DNA from: a virus
IMG/VR virus record: IMGVR_UViG_3300046328_000207
Location: 1-21,372 of that record
DNA: 21,372 nucleotides
Reading direction: 5' to 3' (one strand)
Shown here: piece by piece, positions 8,779-15,754 of the stretch
Layout of the letters: every line of letters begins with the position of its first letter
Position numbering within the stretch: position 1 is the stretch's first letter
Made by a program: the position numbers and the translations under genes
The notes under the pieces: model-generated
What the model was told of the DNA's origin: nothing
What the model saw: the letters and a program-made list of their open reading frames with translations, nothing else
Database searches by the model: none

Positions 8779-10242
8779 TTATAAATTTTGCATTTTTTGT
8801 GTTGTAAATAACTTGATTTCTATTTCAGCTTGAGTTAATTTAACTTGTCTGATATTCTTTACCGAATATGAGCTGTTAACTACTGAACAAGTATATGGAA
8901 ATTCATGAGAGATCGTGTTACCATTGTCTATATATGCCATCACTTGTGGTGATTTGATTAGGCCTTCAATTAGATCTACTTGTTGCTGATCTAACCAGTC
9001 TGATTGTAATTTATATGTAACTTGAGCTTCTTTGTTAAAGATCTTTGAACCACCTTTGATTCCAAGGTTACCAATCGGTAATGAGTCGTTTAACATTGGT
9101 ACGGGTGTTGAATCTGACCAATTCATTTGCTCTTGAGCATACATTTGCTGTGATGTAGAAACTGATTTCTCTACGAACATGTTAAAGTTGGCATAATCTC
9201 TACCTCCAAGTTCATTAAACCATGAAAGTCTAACGCGACGATATAAAGGGTTTGGACATGACTCTAACACATTAATAGTTACTGTCTCTGTAACTGGAAC
9301 ACCGAATGTACAGTTATCAGTTGCTTGAGAGTAACCTGTTATTTCTATTTTAGTAGTTGGATATGATGATGTGTAACCTAAAGCTTCGTAAAGATTATTA
9401 GGTCCAGCTAACACGTTAACGATTGAATATCTTGAATCTAATTCTGAGATTGTATTCTCACAAGCTGCTCTTTGACCAAAGCCATTTGATGCAGTCATTG
9501 GTTTATCAAAAGTTTGACTAGCTCCATCTGTATCATAGATTTTAAATCTAAAACCAAAGATAGCTCTATCATTTGCATCTGTAATGTTAGGAGTCCAGTT
9601 CAAGTATGAAAGTACCATCTTGTCAAACTCATAAAGATCTTGATTTAAAGAAGCCTTCATTAATGGGTATGCAAGTCCTAAACCATGGTCGTAGTTCTTG
9701 TTACCATCAAATGGATTATCACCCCAAATACCAGATTCTGTGGTCTTTTGCATATTCCATTGCTGCTCATGATCTGTCATGGATGCATTCCAAATATGGA
9801 CAGGTGTATTAGCAGTAGTTGTATTTCCTGATGTCAGGACATAGGCAGGAGCTCCTGGCGTATCAGCAGTTCCTATATAGGTTTGTGTTATGTTGTTAAC
9901 TGTGTACTCTTCACCAACTTTTAGGTAAACCTTGCGACTCATTAAATAGTTATCAGCGAAAGTATCACCGTTGTTGTAGTTGATTGATGTTTCACCTTGA
10001 GTAATCTTTGCATCTGGTGATGCTGAATTCAAATAGGCTTGTACCAATGTAGCTACATCGATCATTCCATAACCACTGATATTGGCTCTTTGTTTAACTG
10101 TGTTAACTTTAACGTTATCTACATAAACTTCAAACACATATTTAAAGTCTGTTGAGTTAACTTTAGAACTCAATACTGACCAAATAATTGGGTTATATGC
10201 TGGTCCAGTCCAAGTCGGTTTGTATGCTACACTTGTTATCAT
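8779..10242 (-). CDS. Baseplate / distal-tail-like structural protein (487 aa)
   Basis: The N-terminus (SSKVNSTDFKYVFEVYVDNV ... ISGYGMIDVATLVQAYL) is a beta-rich domain seen at the start of tail proteins in Bacteroidota phages. The C-terminal third (CPNPLYRRVRLSWFNELGGR, then DLIEGLIKSPQVMAYI and a final IEIKLF strand) is the matching half. No transmembrane helix or signal peptide is present. The product most likely forms part of the tail tip with the 2133-aa protein encoded immediately downstream; the stop of this gene precedes that start by one base. Six bases separate the end of the -1 frame of the chaperone from this ATG, placing all three genes in one translational unit. Exact equivalence to Dit of other siphoviruses is inferred from position and fold-like pattern only. 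Confidence 0.75.
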   Translation of the reverse strand: MITSVAYKPTWTGPAYNPIIWSVLSSKVNSTDFKYVFEVYVDNVKVNTVKQRANISGYGMIDVATLVQAYLNSASPDAKITQGETSINYNNGDTFADNYLMSRKVYLKVGEEYTVNNITQTYIGTADTPGAPAYVLTSGNTTTANTPVHIWNASMTDHEQQWNMQKTTESGIWGDNPFDGNKNYDHGLGLAYPLMKASLNQDLYEFDKMVLSYLNWTPNITDANDRAIFGFRFKIYDTDGASQTFDKPMTASNGFGQRAACENTISELDSRYSIVNVLAGPNNLYEALGYTSSYPTTKIEITGYSQATDNCTFGVPVTETVTINVLESCPNPLYRRVRLSWFNELGGRDYANFNMFVEKSVSTSQQMYAQEQMNWSDSTPVPMLNDSLPIGNLGIKGGSKIFNKEAQVTYKLQSDWLDQQQVDLIEGLIKSPQVMAYIDNGNTISHEFPYTCSVVNSSYSVKNIRQVKLTQAEIEIKLFTTQKMQNL

Positions 10243-10248
10243 TTTGTT

Positions 10249-11072
10249 TTATCTTTTGTTTTGTAATTCTAACTGACGTTGCTGATTACGTTCTTTGGTT
10301 TGTTTGTCTTTTCTGTATGAGAGATAGTTGAAGAACTGTGTTGCGTTAATTCTCGTAACTTCATCAACTTTGAGTAAATCGTCTCCAGCGACAAAGTAGA
10401 AGGCATCGTTCCATCCTCTTGCAATTCTAATATGAGCTGGCTCGCTGTTTGCATTGCCAACTTTAATGTCGGATCCTTCTCCTTCAAGATCTGATTCGTC
10501 ATCTCCATCATTTGTGAGTCCGCTATAGCGTTTAGTAAATATTTTGGCATTAGCAAAAAAAAACTCAAAGCTGAATACACATATTTCAGTGGTAAATCCA
10601 AGAATTCTTTAGCTCTTGCTTCTACTGCATCTGAATCGTATGGTTCAATTGCAATCCAATCCATATTCTCGTTAATAACTGTAGCTGGTCTGTAGATTAC
10701 AGCCATCATAGTATGTAACTTTTGTTCTTTCATTGGATCTGCCTTTAAAACATCCATATCTGCGAATTCACCAATGGTAATTTTACTAAAGTCAATTAGA
10801 CCGTATGCTTTACCATTTAATCCAACGTGTTTGTATAACTTCTTGCCAGCTTCTGTGTTTAAAGGTCCTTCAGCAATACTTGCAAACAATTGCATAAACT
10901 GAAAGTGCTCTAATGTTTTTAACTCATTGATTGGACATCCGCTCAATAGGTTTATAATCTGTAACTTGGCATCAGCACCATCTACAATTAAAAGGTGCTG
11001 TATCTTGTAAAATTGTCCGATAGTTACATCAGAAATTGTATAATCTTTGCCGTTTATGTTAAATTCTATCAT
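10249..11072 (-). CDS. Tail assembly chaperone, gpG/gpGT-like, with probable programmed -1 frameshift
   Basis: The zero frame from ATG at 11072 stops at 10269 and gives 267 residues. At residues 170-172 it reads AGT TTT TTT TTG, so a T TTT TTT heptamer sits in canonical register. A -1 slip after residue 172 enters a frame open for 102 more codons, ending with TAA at 10249-10251 and giving a 274-aa product. The -1 frame has coherent protein character (RIARGWNDAFYFVAGDDLL, INATQFFNYLSYRKDKQTKE). By hand count only about 6% of its codons end in G, like neighbouring genes, against about a third in the zero frame downstream of the slip. That frame has no start of its own, since a stop lies 16 codons upstream. 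The position between tail completion and tail structural genes fits the lambda G/GT role of chaperoning the tape measure. The first 14 bases overlap the preceding gene. A sequencing indel in the T9 run is the main alternative. Confidence 0.75.
10557..10563 (-). promoter_or_regulatory. Slippery heptamer T TTT TTT for -1 frameshifting
   Basis: Nine consecutive T residues on the minus strand (10563-10555) place a T TTT TTT heptamer in the X XXY YYZ register of the chaperone zero frame. Re-pairing of both tRNAs by -1 leads into the long open -1 frame that ends six bases before the next gene. No clear stimulatory hairpin or pseudoknot was identified by eye downstream; only a short CGCTATAGCG palindrome lies at 10521-10530. 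Confidence 0.65.
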
Positions 11073-11484
11073 ATAAATAATTTTCTATAAATTCATTTAA
11101 TCCCATTTGAAGATTTTGTTGAATAAAATCATCGTATCTGTCTTGTCTATTACGTAAACTCAACCAATATTGTGGTCTAATACCACCTTTACCTTTTCTA
11201 TAAACTCTTGGTGCTTTCATACCAAAGAATGTATCGTTAGCTGCTTCAGCATCATAGTACTGTCTGGTACCAAAAGCTGTGTATTTACCGTATGATGCAA
11301 ACTCAACTTCAATGGCATCTCCTTTAGAGTCTACATTAACTCTCAACGAGTCTTTTAAAACACCAGTTGAAGGAAAATAATTAGGCAATGCACCTTTTCT
11401 AGGTATATTTCTCCTAATATCAAGCTCCATCATACGTGCAACCTTGGTTAACACATCTTTTATAGTTTTGTCTATGCCTTCCAT
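11059..11484 (-). CDS. HK97 gp10-like tail completion / minor tail protein
   Basis: This 141-aa protein has the layout of the HK97 gp10-like family: an N-terminal helix, a loop with a Pro/Gly-rich stretch (IPRKGALPNYFPSTGVLKDS), the central strand pair ending in YGKYTAFGTRQYYD, and a C-terminal helix (DFIQQNLQMGLNEFIENYL). Such proteins join the tail to the connector or complete the head-tail interface. Its ATG overlaps the stop of the preceding 155-aa gene by one base, and its own 3' end overlaps the chaperone by 14 bases, as expected for co-translated assembly factors. The length is normal for the family. Confidence 0.7.
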   Translation of the reverse strand: MEGIDKTIKDVLTKVARMMELDIRRNIPRKGALPNYFPSTGVLKDSLRVNVDSKGDAIEVEFASYGKYTAFGTRQYYDAEAANDTFFGMKAPRVYRKGKGGIRPQYWLSLRNRQDRYDDFIQQNLQMGLNEFIENYLYDRI

Positions 11485-11951
11485 TACGCAACAGGATTAT
11501 TACAGTGATCTAAAGGTGCTAAAGCTTCTATCTGTAATTGAACTGTCCAACCGCATGTAGAGTTTTTGTAACCTTCGAAGAATGGTGTTGCTACTGCAGG
11601 TAAAGAGATGTTAAATCTAAACTCTTGCCATGTAGTCATTTTGTATTTAGCTAGAATATCGCGTAGAATCTCCATTGTGTTTGAGTGTGTTCTTTCTTCT
11701 AGGTCTAACTTGTCTTTCGCCAAATCCATTACTACTAAATCAAAGTCATACGTAGTAGAACCTTGTGTAATAGTAGCTGGTTGAGGTATTAACATTACGT
11801 ATGGGTACTTTGCTGAAACCTGTTGGTCCTCAGTTGGTATCTCAATCATAGAAGCTGGTCCACAACGAAATGTTTTAATTGCAGGGTGATCATTGCAAAC
11901 TTGTCTCAATGATTCAACTACGTTTCTGTATGTCGAGCTATATACTGCCAT
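11484..11951 (-). CDS. Tail terminator-like protein
   Basis: This 155-aa protein has an alpha/beta pattern: an N-terminal helix (TYRNVVESLRQVCNDHP), a strand before KYPYVMLIPQPATI, a long strand (TYDFDLVVMDLAKDKLD), a helix (HSNTMEILRDILAKY) and a C-terminal strand ending in LAPLDHCNNP. This pattern is familiar from tail-terminator-type proteins in Bacteroidota phages. The location after the large terminase and before the gp10-like gene supports a role at the head-proximal tail end. No close functional motif is present, so the name rests on fold pattern and synteny. The 51-bp upstream leader is A-rich and shares AATAACAAACAA with the leader of the gene starting at 19605. Confidence 0.6.
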   Translation of the reverse strand: MAVYSSTYRNVVESLRQVCNDHPAIKTFRCGPASMIEIPTEDQQVSAKYPYVMLIPQPATITQGSTTYDFDLVVMDLAKDKLDLEERTHSNTMEILRDILAKYKMTTWQEFRFNISLPAVATPFFEGYKNSTCGWTVQLQIEALAPLDHCNNPVA

Positions 11952-12002
11952 TTTTAATTTTTTTGTTTGTTATTAATAAATATATTTAGGTGAGAAATTG
12001 AA

Positions 12003-13229
12003 TTATAATTCCTCAAAATTATTTCTGCGTTTACCAGCGAATGCATATTGACCTTGTTTTGGTTTACTCAGAGCATATCTGATAGCATCGATTGCGTGGT
12101 TATGATCATCTATTGGTTTGTCAGTTCCGTTCTTCCATGAGTAAAGGAATGCTTCATCGTGCAAGTCTGAACTATCAGGATGCATAAAGACTTCATACTC
12201 TTTTAGTGTGTTAATACCAGCTTGAATTGAATCAGGACCTTTGTACGCTGGTTTAATGTTAAACCCAGCTCTCTTTAATTCTTCAATAGATTTAGGTTCA
12301 GCTGAGTCTGCAATTATTTGGTCTCTATTAGTAATTCCATGCTTTTTCATCTGCTGTACCAAGTCTGCATTCGTGAGTCCTGGTGAATAGACCAATTGCT
12401 TTAAATAAAGTTTATTGTTCTTTCTTTTAACTTCGACCAGTGCAGCGGGGTCATTCGAGAAGCCAAAATCCAGTCCGTAAACTGTATCGTACTCTCCTTC
12501 AGGATCAGGTGTACCAACTTGCCAGTTATCAAAGATTCTACCAACGATACCATCTAACCATTCGCCTTCAATATGGTGTGAGTAGTACTCAGGATCTAAA
12601 CCTTTCATACGTTCCCATTCTACAATCTTCTTTGGATCTAGGTTTTCTTCATTATCTTTATAGGTTGTGTGTATAAAAACATGATCATCGAACCATTTTG
12701 AGTTAGGTCGACCATCTACATACCATCTTTTGTGGATCCAATGTCTCTTTGAAGTAGGGTTAAACAAGATAAAGACCTTTCTTTCAGCTCCTTTAGCTCT
12801 AAATGAGTCATTTAACTTGATAAATTCTTCTTCTGAAGGTAATTCTGTTGCCTCATCTATCAAAAGGTGTGTAACTCCTGCTAAACCTTTACCTTTTGCA
12901 GTCATTGTACCGTCTTGTAGTTTCATGGCGTGTGTTATAACCATGTTACCATTTAGGACATTAGTCATTTCATCACCTTCGATTTTGATAAACTTCTTGA
13001 TGTTCCAAGACTCAGCTAAATCAAGAATATCTCGATAGATTGAACTCTTGATGGACTTTTGAGTATATCGCGATACAACACCTCTAAAATATTCATCACC
13101 CATCAGCTTGATCAAAAAGTATGCAGCTGCTTGAGTAGATTTACCTGAACCTCGTCCACCACTAATCAGATAATATGTTTTATCTGACCAAAACATTGGT
13201 GAATATGGTTCAAGGATTTTAAAGTCCAT
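12003..13229 (-). CDS. terL: Large terminase subunit, PBSX/Terminase_3 type
   Basis: This 408-aa packaging motor ATPase and nuclease has a complete motif set. Walker A is GGRGSGKST (24-32), Walker B is LLIDEATE (122-129) with D125 and E126, and the coupling motif is FNPT (156-159). The nuclease domain opens with YGLDFGFSNDPAAL (D254), continues with IIADSAEPKS (D308), and ends with DDHNHAIDAIRYAL (D381). It would cut concatemeric DNA and pump it into the prohead through the portal. The gene starts 11 bases inside the preceding 67-aa gene, and the start is preceded by AAAAAAGAGATCAG, one of the few leaders with a purine-rich stretch. Length and motif spacing are normal; no break was seen. Confidence 0.95.
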   Translation of the reverse strand: MDFKILEPYSPMFWSDKTYYLISGGRGSGKSTQAAAYFLIKLMGDEYFRGVVSRYTQKSIKSSIYRDILDLAESWNIKKFIKIEGDEMTNVLNGNMVITHAMKLQDGTMTAKGKGLAGVTHLLIDEATELPSEEEFIKLNDSFRAKGAERKVFILFNPTSKRHWIHKRWYVDGRPNSKWFDDHVFIHTTYKDNEENLDPKKIVEWERMKGLDPEYYSHHIEGEWLDGIVGRIFDNWQVGTPDPEGEYDTVYGLDFGFSNDPAALVEVKRKNNKLYLKQLVYSPGLTNADLVQQMKKHGITNRDQIIADSAEPKSIEELKRAGFNIKPAYKGPDSIQAGINTLKEYEVFMHPDSSDLHDEAFLYSWKNGTDKPIDDHNHAIDAIRYALSKPKQGQYAFAGKRRNNFEEL

Positions 13230-13422
13230 TGTTTCTGATCTCTTTTTTTAATCTTGTTAATACAGTATTAACGCAAGCACCACATGTTGTAACTGCTCTT
13301 CTTTCACCTGTGATATCGTTAAACAAGTCAAAGATTATTTTAGATTCTGGCGCCGTAAAGACTTGCTTGTTGTGTATCAATAGCTTTACATCTGCTAATC
13401 TGATTAATAGTTCTTCGTTCAT
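13219..13422 (-). CDS. Small conserved-looking protein with CGAC motif (67 aa)
   Basis: Function is not recognised. The 67-aa product is mostly helical, with an N-terminal helix (ELLIRLADVKLLIHNKQ), a middle IIFDLFNDITGE segment and a C-terminal TTCGACVNTVLTRLKKEI. The CxxC in that last segment could bind a metal or form a disulphide. It overlaps the preceding gene by 4 bases (ATGA) and the terminase by 11 bases, so it is embedded in a tightly coupled unit. Confidence 0.7.
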   Translation of the reverse strand: MNEELLIRLADVKLLIHNKQVFTAPESKIIFDLFNDITGERRAVTTCGACVNTVLTRLKKEIRNNGL

Positions 13423-13610
13423 TTGGGTTTGTTTTGTTTGTAATCAATTATAAAGCCTATGGCAACTATAATGTTCATACCTAGACTCATTAATATTTCA
13501 TGTAAATCCTGATAGACATTTAACATCAAATGGACGTGTCCTATGGACCAGAATGGGATTGCCAAATTCTGAGAGATCCATATAACAGTCCATTTAATAA
13601 AATGTTTCAT
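13419..13610 (-). CDS. Small membrane protein (63 aa), possible lysis-related
   Basis: The product has two hydrophobic stretches (FIKWTVIWISQNLAIPFW and ILMSLGMNIIVAIGFII) separated by a short polar segment with His residues, and a basic tail (DYKQNKPK). This suggests two membrane passes with a short loop, a size and shape seen in phage holins. No endolysin is recognised in the window, so the lysis role is only a hypothesis. Its ATG overlaps the stop of the preceding membrane gene by one base (TAATG), indicating coupled translation. Confidence 0.55.
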   Translation of the reverse strand: MKHFIKWTVIWISQNLAIPFWSIGHVHLMLNVYQDLHEILMSLGMNIIVAIGFIIDYKQNKPK

Positions 13611-13888
13611 TAGTAATCAATCCATTTTTCCATCATCAAAGTGACGGCGCCTGCGGCGAACATACAAATTAATGAGTATGCACCCAACCCAGTATACAAT
13701 GAAACCAATAGGGCCGACCATTGACTCAGACAAAAGCTACAGTTTAGTGGTTTTCTTTGTAGATTTACGTCTAGGAGGATTGACAGTATTTGTAGTATCT
13801 TGTGGTACCACGGGTTCCTCAGCAATGATACTATCGTTAGACTCAACGACAGACTCAATAACAGGCTCACTAATAATTGGTTTAACAT
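13610..13888 (-). CDS. Membrane protein with CSFC motif, overprinting the preceding gene (92 aa)
   Basis: The sequence has an N-terminal hydrophobic segment (LLVSLLLSLSLSLTIVSLL), a second one (ILQILSILLDV), a CSFCLSQWSALLVSLY segment with a CxxC at residues 50-53, and a third (ICMFAAGAVTLMM). The C-x-x-C followed by a Trp-containing helix resembles small integral membrane proteins of the DUF1360 kind. The first 152 bases overlap the C-terminus of the 113-aa gene in another frame. No ATG exists in this frame after that gene's stop until residue 75, so either the long overlap is real or a non-ATG start is used. Confidence 0.5.
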   Translation of the reverse strand: MLNQLLVSLLLSLSLSLTIVSLLRNPWYHKILQILSILLDVNLQRKPLNCSFCLSQWSALLVSLYTGLGAYSLICMFAAGAVTLMMEKWIDY

Positions 13889-14078
13889 CTTCTTCTACTT
13901 TTTTTACATTTAGGTATTCGATTTCTACATCAGCACCAACTTTGTACTTGTTACGCCAAAATTGGATGTTGCGTTCTAATTTTGTTTCATCTGATTTAAA
14001 TTCTAAATCAGTTCCTTTGAATTTCCAATGAATTCTGTTGTCGGTAATTTCTTTACCATCTACAATAAATTTAAACAT
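13737..14078 (-). CDS. Hypothetical protein with disordered acidic/basic tail (113 aa)
   Basis: Function is not recognised. Residues 1-60 look folded and beta-rich (FKFIVDGKEITDNRIHWKFK, then EIEYLNVKKVEE). The remainder is low complexity: an acidic stretch (EPVIESVVESNDSIIAEEPV) followed by a basic end (PPRRKSTKKTTKL). The low-complexity half is exactly the part overlapped by the downstream membrane gene, which fits relaxed constraint there. It starts from ATG behind an A-rich leader, 39 bases after the stop of the sigma-like gene. Confidence 0.65.
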   Translation of the reverse strand: MFKFIVDGKEITDNRIHWKFKGTDLEFKSDETKLERNIQFWRNKYKVGADVEIEYLNVKKVEEDVKPIISEPVIESVVESNDSIIAEEPVVPQDTTNTVNPPRRKSTKKTTKL

Positions 14079-14117
14079 AGTTTGATTGTTTTATTTTTAA
14101 TATTTATCCTATTCTAT

Positions 14118-14588
14118 TTATAGGTTTTTCTTTAGGTGTTTTCTCACTCTTTTGATTGTCAACGCGATAGACGTTCTAGGTATACCAGTTTCTTTGGCTA
14201 ATGTGGAGTAGTTATGATCGCCAGCTGCAAATAGTTTGAAGAGTTCTCTGTCATACCAATCAAGGTCTTCAATTAGTTTGTTAACATGATCAAAGTCAAA
14301 TTCAGCTTCTTGCTTTTCTACAATATCATGATGTTCTATTTCTGAATGTTGTTTAACAAACTGTCTGTGAAATGGACCTGTTTGAGATCTCCATTGAGTC
14401 ATGCATATACGTATCAAATAGAATCTTGCACCACCTGAGTCTACGATGTCCTGAAGATTGGCTTTACTTGACATGTCTTCGATTGCATAGTGCAGTAGAT
14501 CGACTGCAAGGTGATGATTACCTGTGATTTTGTTAGCTGCTTGAACTAATGCATCATAATCATTTGAAAGATATTGGTTAAATGTCAA
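14118..14588 (-). CDS. RNA polymerase sigma-factor-like protein (156 aa), TTG start
   Basis: The layout matches a small ECF-type sigma factor. Region-2-like residues lie at 5-60 (DYDALVQAANKIT, HLAVDLLHYAIEDM, GARFYLIRICMTQWRS), and region 4 is a helix-turn-helix at about 108-156 (DWYDRELFKLFAAGDHNYST, then LAKETGIPRTSIALTIKRVR). A phage-encoded sigma-like protein next to the terminase genes could redirect host RNA polymerase to late promoters. It could also be a terminase-associated DNA-binding protein, since small terminases share an HTH fold. The start is TTG at 14586-14588: a stop lies six codons upstream and the next in-frame Met is near residue 39. A strong hairpin just upstream suggests it may be transcribed separately from the preceding gene. 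Confidence 0.6.
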   Translation of the reverse strand: MTFNQYLSNDYDALVQAANKITGNHHLAVDLLHYAIEDMSSKANLQDIVDSGGARFYLIRICMTQWRSQTGPFHRQFVKQHSEIEHHDIVEKQEAEFDFDHVNKLIEDLDWYDRELFKLFAAGDHNYSTLAKETGIPRTSIALTIKRVRKHLKKNL

Positions 14589-14610
14589 GGATTGAGTATA
14601 TTTTTAAACT

Positions 14611-14647
14611 AAAATGAAGCATATAAACTATATATATGCTTCATTTT
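14611..14647 (-). terminator. Perfect 15-bp hairpin between small terminase-like and sigma-like genes
   Basis: Arms 14611-14625 (AAAATGAAGCATATA) and 14633-14647 are perfectly complementary around a 7-nt loop. Reading on the minus strand, the stem ends in TTTT followed by AGTTTAAAAA, so it can act as a weak intrinsic terminator. The symmetric A/T ends also permit activity on the plus strand. It sits in the only sizeable gap of the packaging block. Confidence 0.6.
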
Positions 14648-14654
14648 TAATGTT

Positions 14655-14954
14655 TTATTCCTCTTTCTTCGGTGGTATTATAATATTTAAAGGCGAATCG
14701 ATTGTCATTTCAGTTGATGTTTGCTTTGGAATAACGAATGGACTCAACTTGATTAGGAAATCTAATGCTCCTTTAGGATCTACTGATGCAGTCTGATTCA
14801 ACCAAAGCTGTATGTTGTCTAGGTTACCATTTAATAAATCTAAATAGTATGATTTAACAGCTTCAGTAGTTGCATTGGTTTTTCCTTTTGGTCTACCATT
14901 AGGATTTGCTGATTCTCCTTTTTGCCACGCTGGATTACCTCTCTTTTCTGCCAT
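14655..14954 (-). CDS. Small terminase subunit-like protein, DUF5681-type N-terminus (99 aa)
   Basis: The N-terminus GNPAWQKGESANPNGRPKGK is the hallmark of the DUF5681 group, found in proteins next to large terminases and often taken as small terminase or packaging DNA-recognition proteins. The rest is a helical segment (TEAVKSYYLDLLNGNLDNIQ, ALDFLIKLSPFVIP) with a Pro/Lys-rich end. The gene lies between the adaptor and the large terminase. It begins 20 bases inside the preceding 47-aa gene. The role as DNA-recognition subunit is inferred from family and context. Confidence 0.65.
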   Translation of the reverse strand: MAEKRGNPAWQKGESANPNGRPKGKTNATTEAVKSYYLDLLNGNLDNIQLWLNQTASVDPKGALDFLIKLSPFVIPKQTSTEMTIDSPLNIIIPPKKEE

Positions 14955-15078
14955 TTTTCTCTAGGTATTGTTTTAATAATTTTGCATTCTGTGCAGTTTT
15001 GGGGTACTCTCTGCTCAGTTTGATAACTGAGACGATAGAATTATTAGCCAAAACTTTTTGGTTTGCTGGTGTGCTCAT
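14935..15078 (-). CDS. Small hypothetical protein (47 aa)
   Basis: An ATG at 15078 opens a 47-codon frame ending with TAA at 14935-14937. It fills the gap between the adaptor-like gene (stop at 15090) and the small terminase-like gene, overlapping the latter by 20 bases. The product is hydrophilic and helical with a basic C-terminus (KLLKQYLEKNGRKER). Position, tight spacing and normal codon use support a real gene; function is unknown. Confidence 0.55.
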   Translation of the reverse strand: MSTPANQKVLANNSIVSVIKLSREYPKTAQNAKLLKQYLEKNGRKER

Positions 15079-15089
15079 GTGTGAGTTTA

Positions 15090-15737
15090 TTAGTTTAACG
15101 GTTGATCACAATTACCACAAGGTTGCTCATAATCTCCATAACCTGAACCATTGTAACCCGCTGGTGCAGTTCCAGTCCCGTATGGATAGTTTCTGTACTT
15201 CTTGTAGTTAAAGTATTGTGAGTTAGTTTGAATACCACTAAAATATGGTTTCTTTGTATCAGGTGCTTGTTGACCATCGTTAGCATTCCAGTTAGCATAC
15301 GCTGGGTATAATGACAAATGAAACGCTAGGTATCTTTGCATTTGATCTACGTATGATTCTGCAACTTCTTTAACATTTGATTGCAAGAATTTAACCTCAT
15401 CTAACTCTACTGATGGAGCGTTCTCTGAGTTTGGCTTTAGGATCGATTTGTTAAAGATCTTGTATGCCAAGAATGGTATCGCATGGTAGAATGAATAGTT
15501 ACAAAGGATTGGACCAATGAAATCATCTAACAATAATCTGTTAGGTGTTGAAACAGCTCCATTTCTAACTTGCTCTTTTAATTGGTTGTAGAATGTACCA
15601 CCTAAATAGTTACGTAGGTAAATATCCTGAGCTTGTAATACGTATGGTACCAAGTCTTCAGGTGACACAGACTCATGAATTGAAGTGTATGATTTTAGTT
15701 TCTCTTCCGAGATGAATAACACATTATATGCTGACAT
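15090..15737 (-). CDS. Head-tail adaptor-like protein (DUF6712-like, 215 aa)
   Basis: The N-terminal two thirds are helical: an initial EEKLKSYTSIHESVSPEDL segment, AQDIYLRNYLGGTFYNQLKE, IGPILCNYSFYHAIPFLAYK and VAESYVDQMQRYLAFHLSLY. This arrangement resembles the adaptor or connector proteins of Bacteroidota phages, a group I know as DUF6712. The C-terminal 50 residues are Gly/Tyr/Asn-rich and probably flexible, ending in CGNCDQPLN. Adjacency to the portal (17 bases downstream of its stop) supports a place in the neck, under the portal ring. Family naming is from memory of the pattern and should be treated as probable. Confidence 0.65.
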   Translation of the reverse strand: MSAYNVLFISEEKLKSYTSIHESVSPEDLVPYVLQAQDIYLRNYLGGTFYNQLKEQVRNGAVSTPNRLLLDDFIGPILCNYSFYHAIPFLAYKIFNKSILKPNSENAPSVELDEVKFLQSNVKEVAESYVDQMQRYLAFHLSLYPAYANWNANDGQQAPDTKKPYFSGIQTNSQYFNYKKYRNYPYGTGTAPAGYNGSGYGDYEQPCGNCDQPLN

Positions 15738-15754
15738 AGTTATAGTTTATTTTA

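Noticed and set aside
13639-13660. Short GC-rich island in an AT-rich context
   Set aside because: It codes for the Ala/Gly-rich membrane helix of the 92-aa protein (FAAGAV), which explains the composition.
15014-15031. 7-bp inverted repeat CTCAGTT-TGAT-AACTGAG
   Set aside because: It lies within the 47-aa frame, has no T-run on either side, and such short stems are common by chance.
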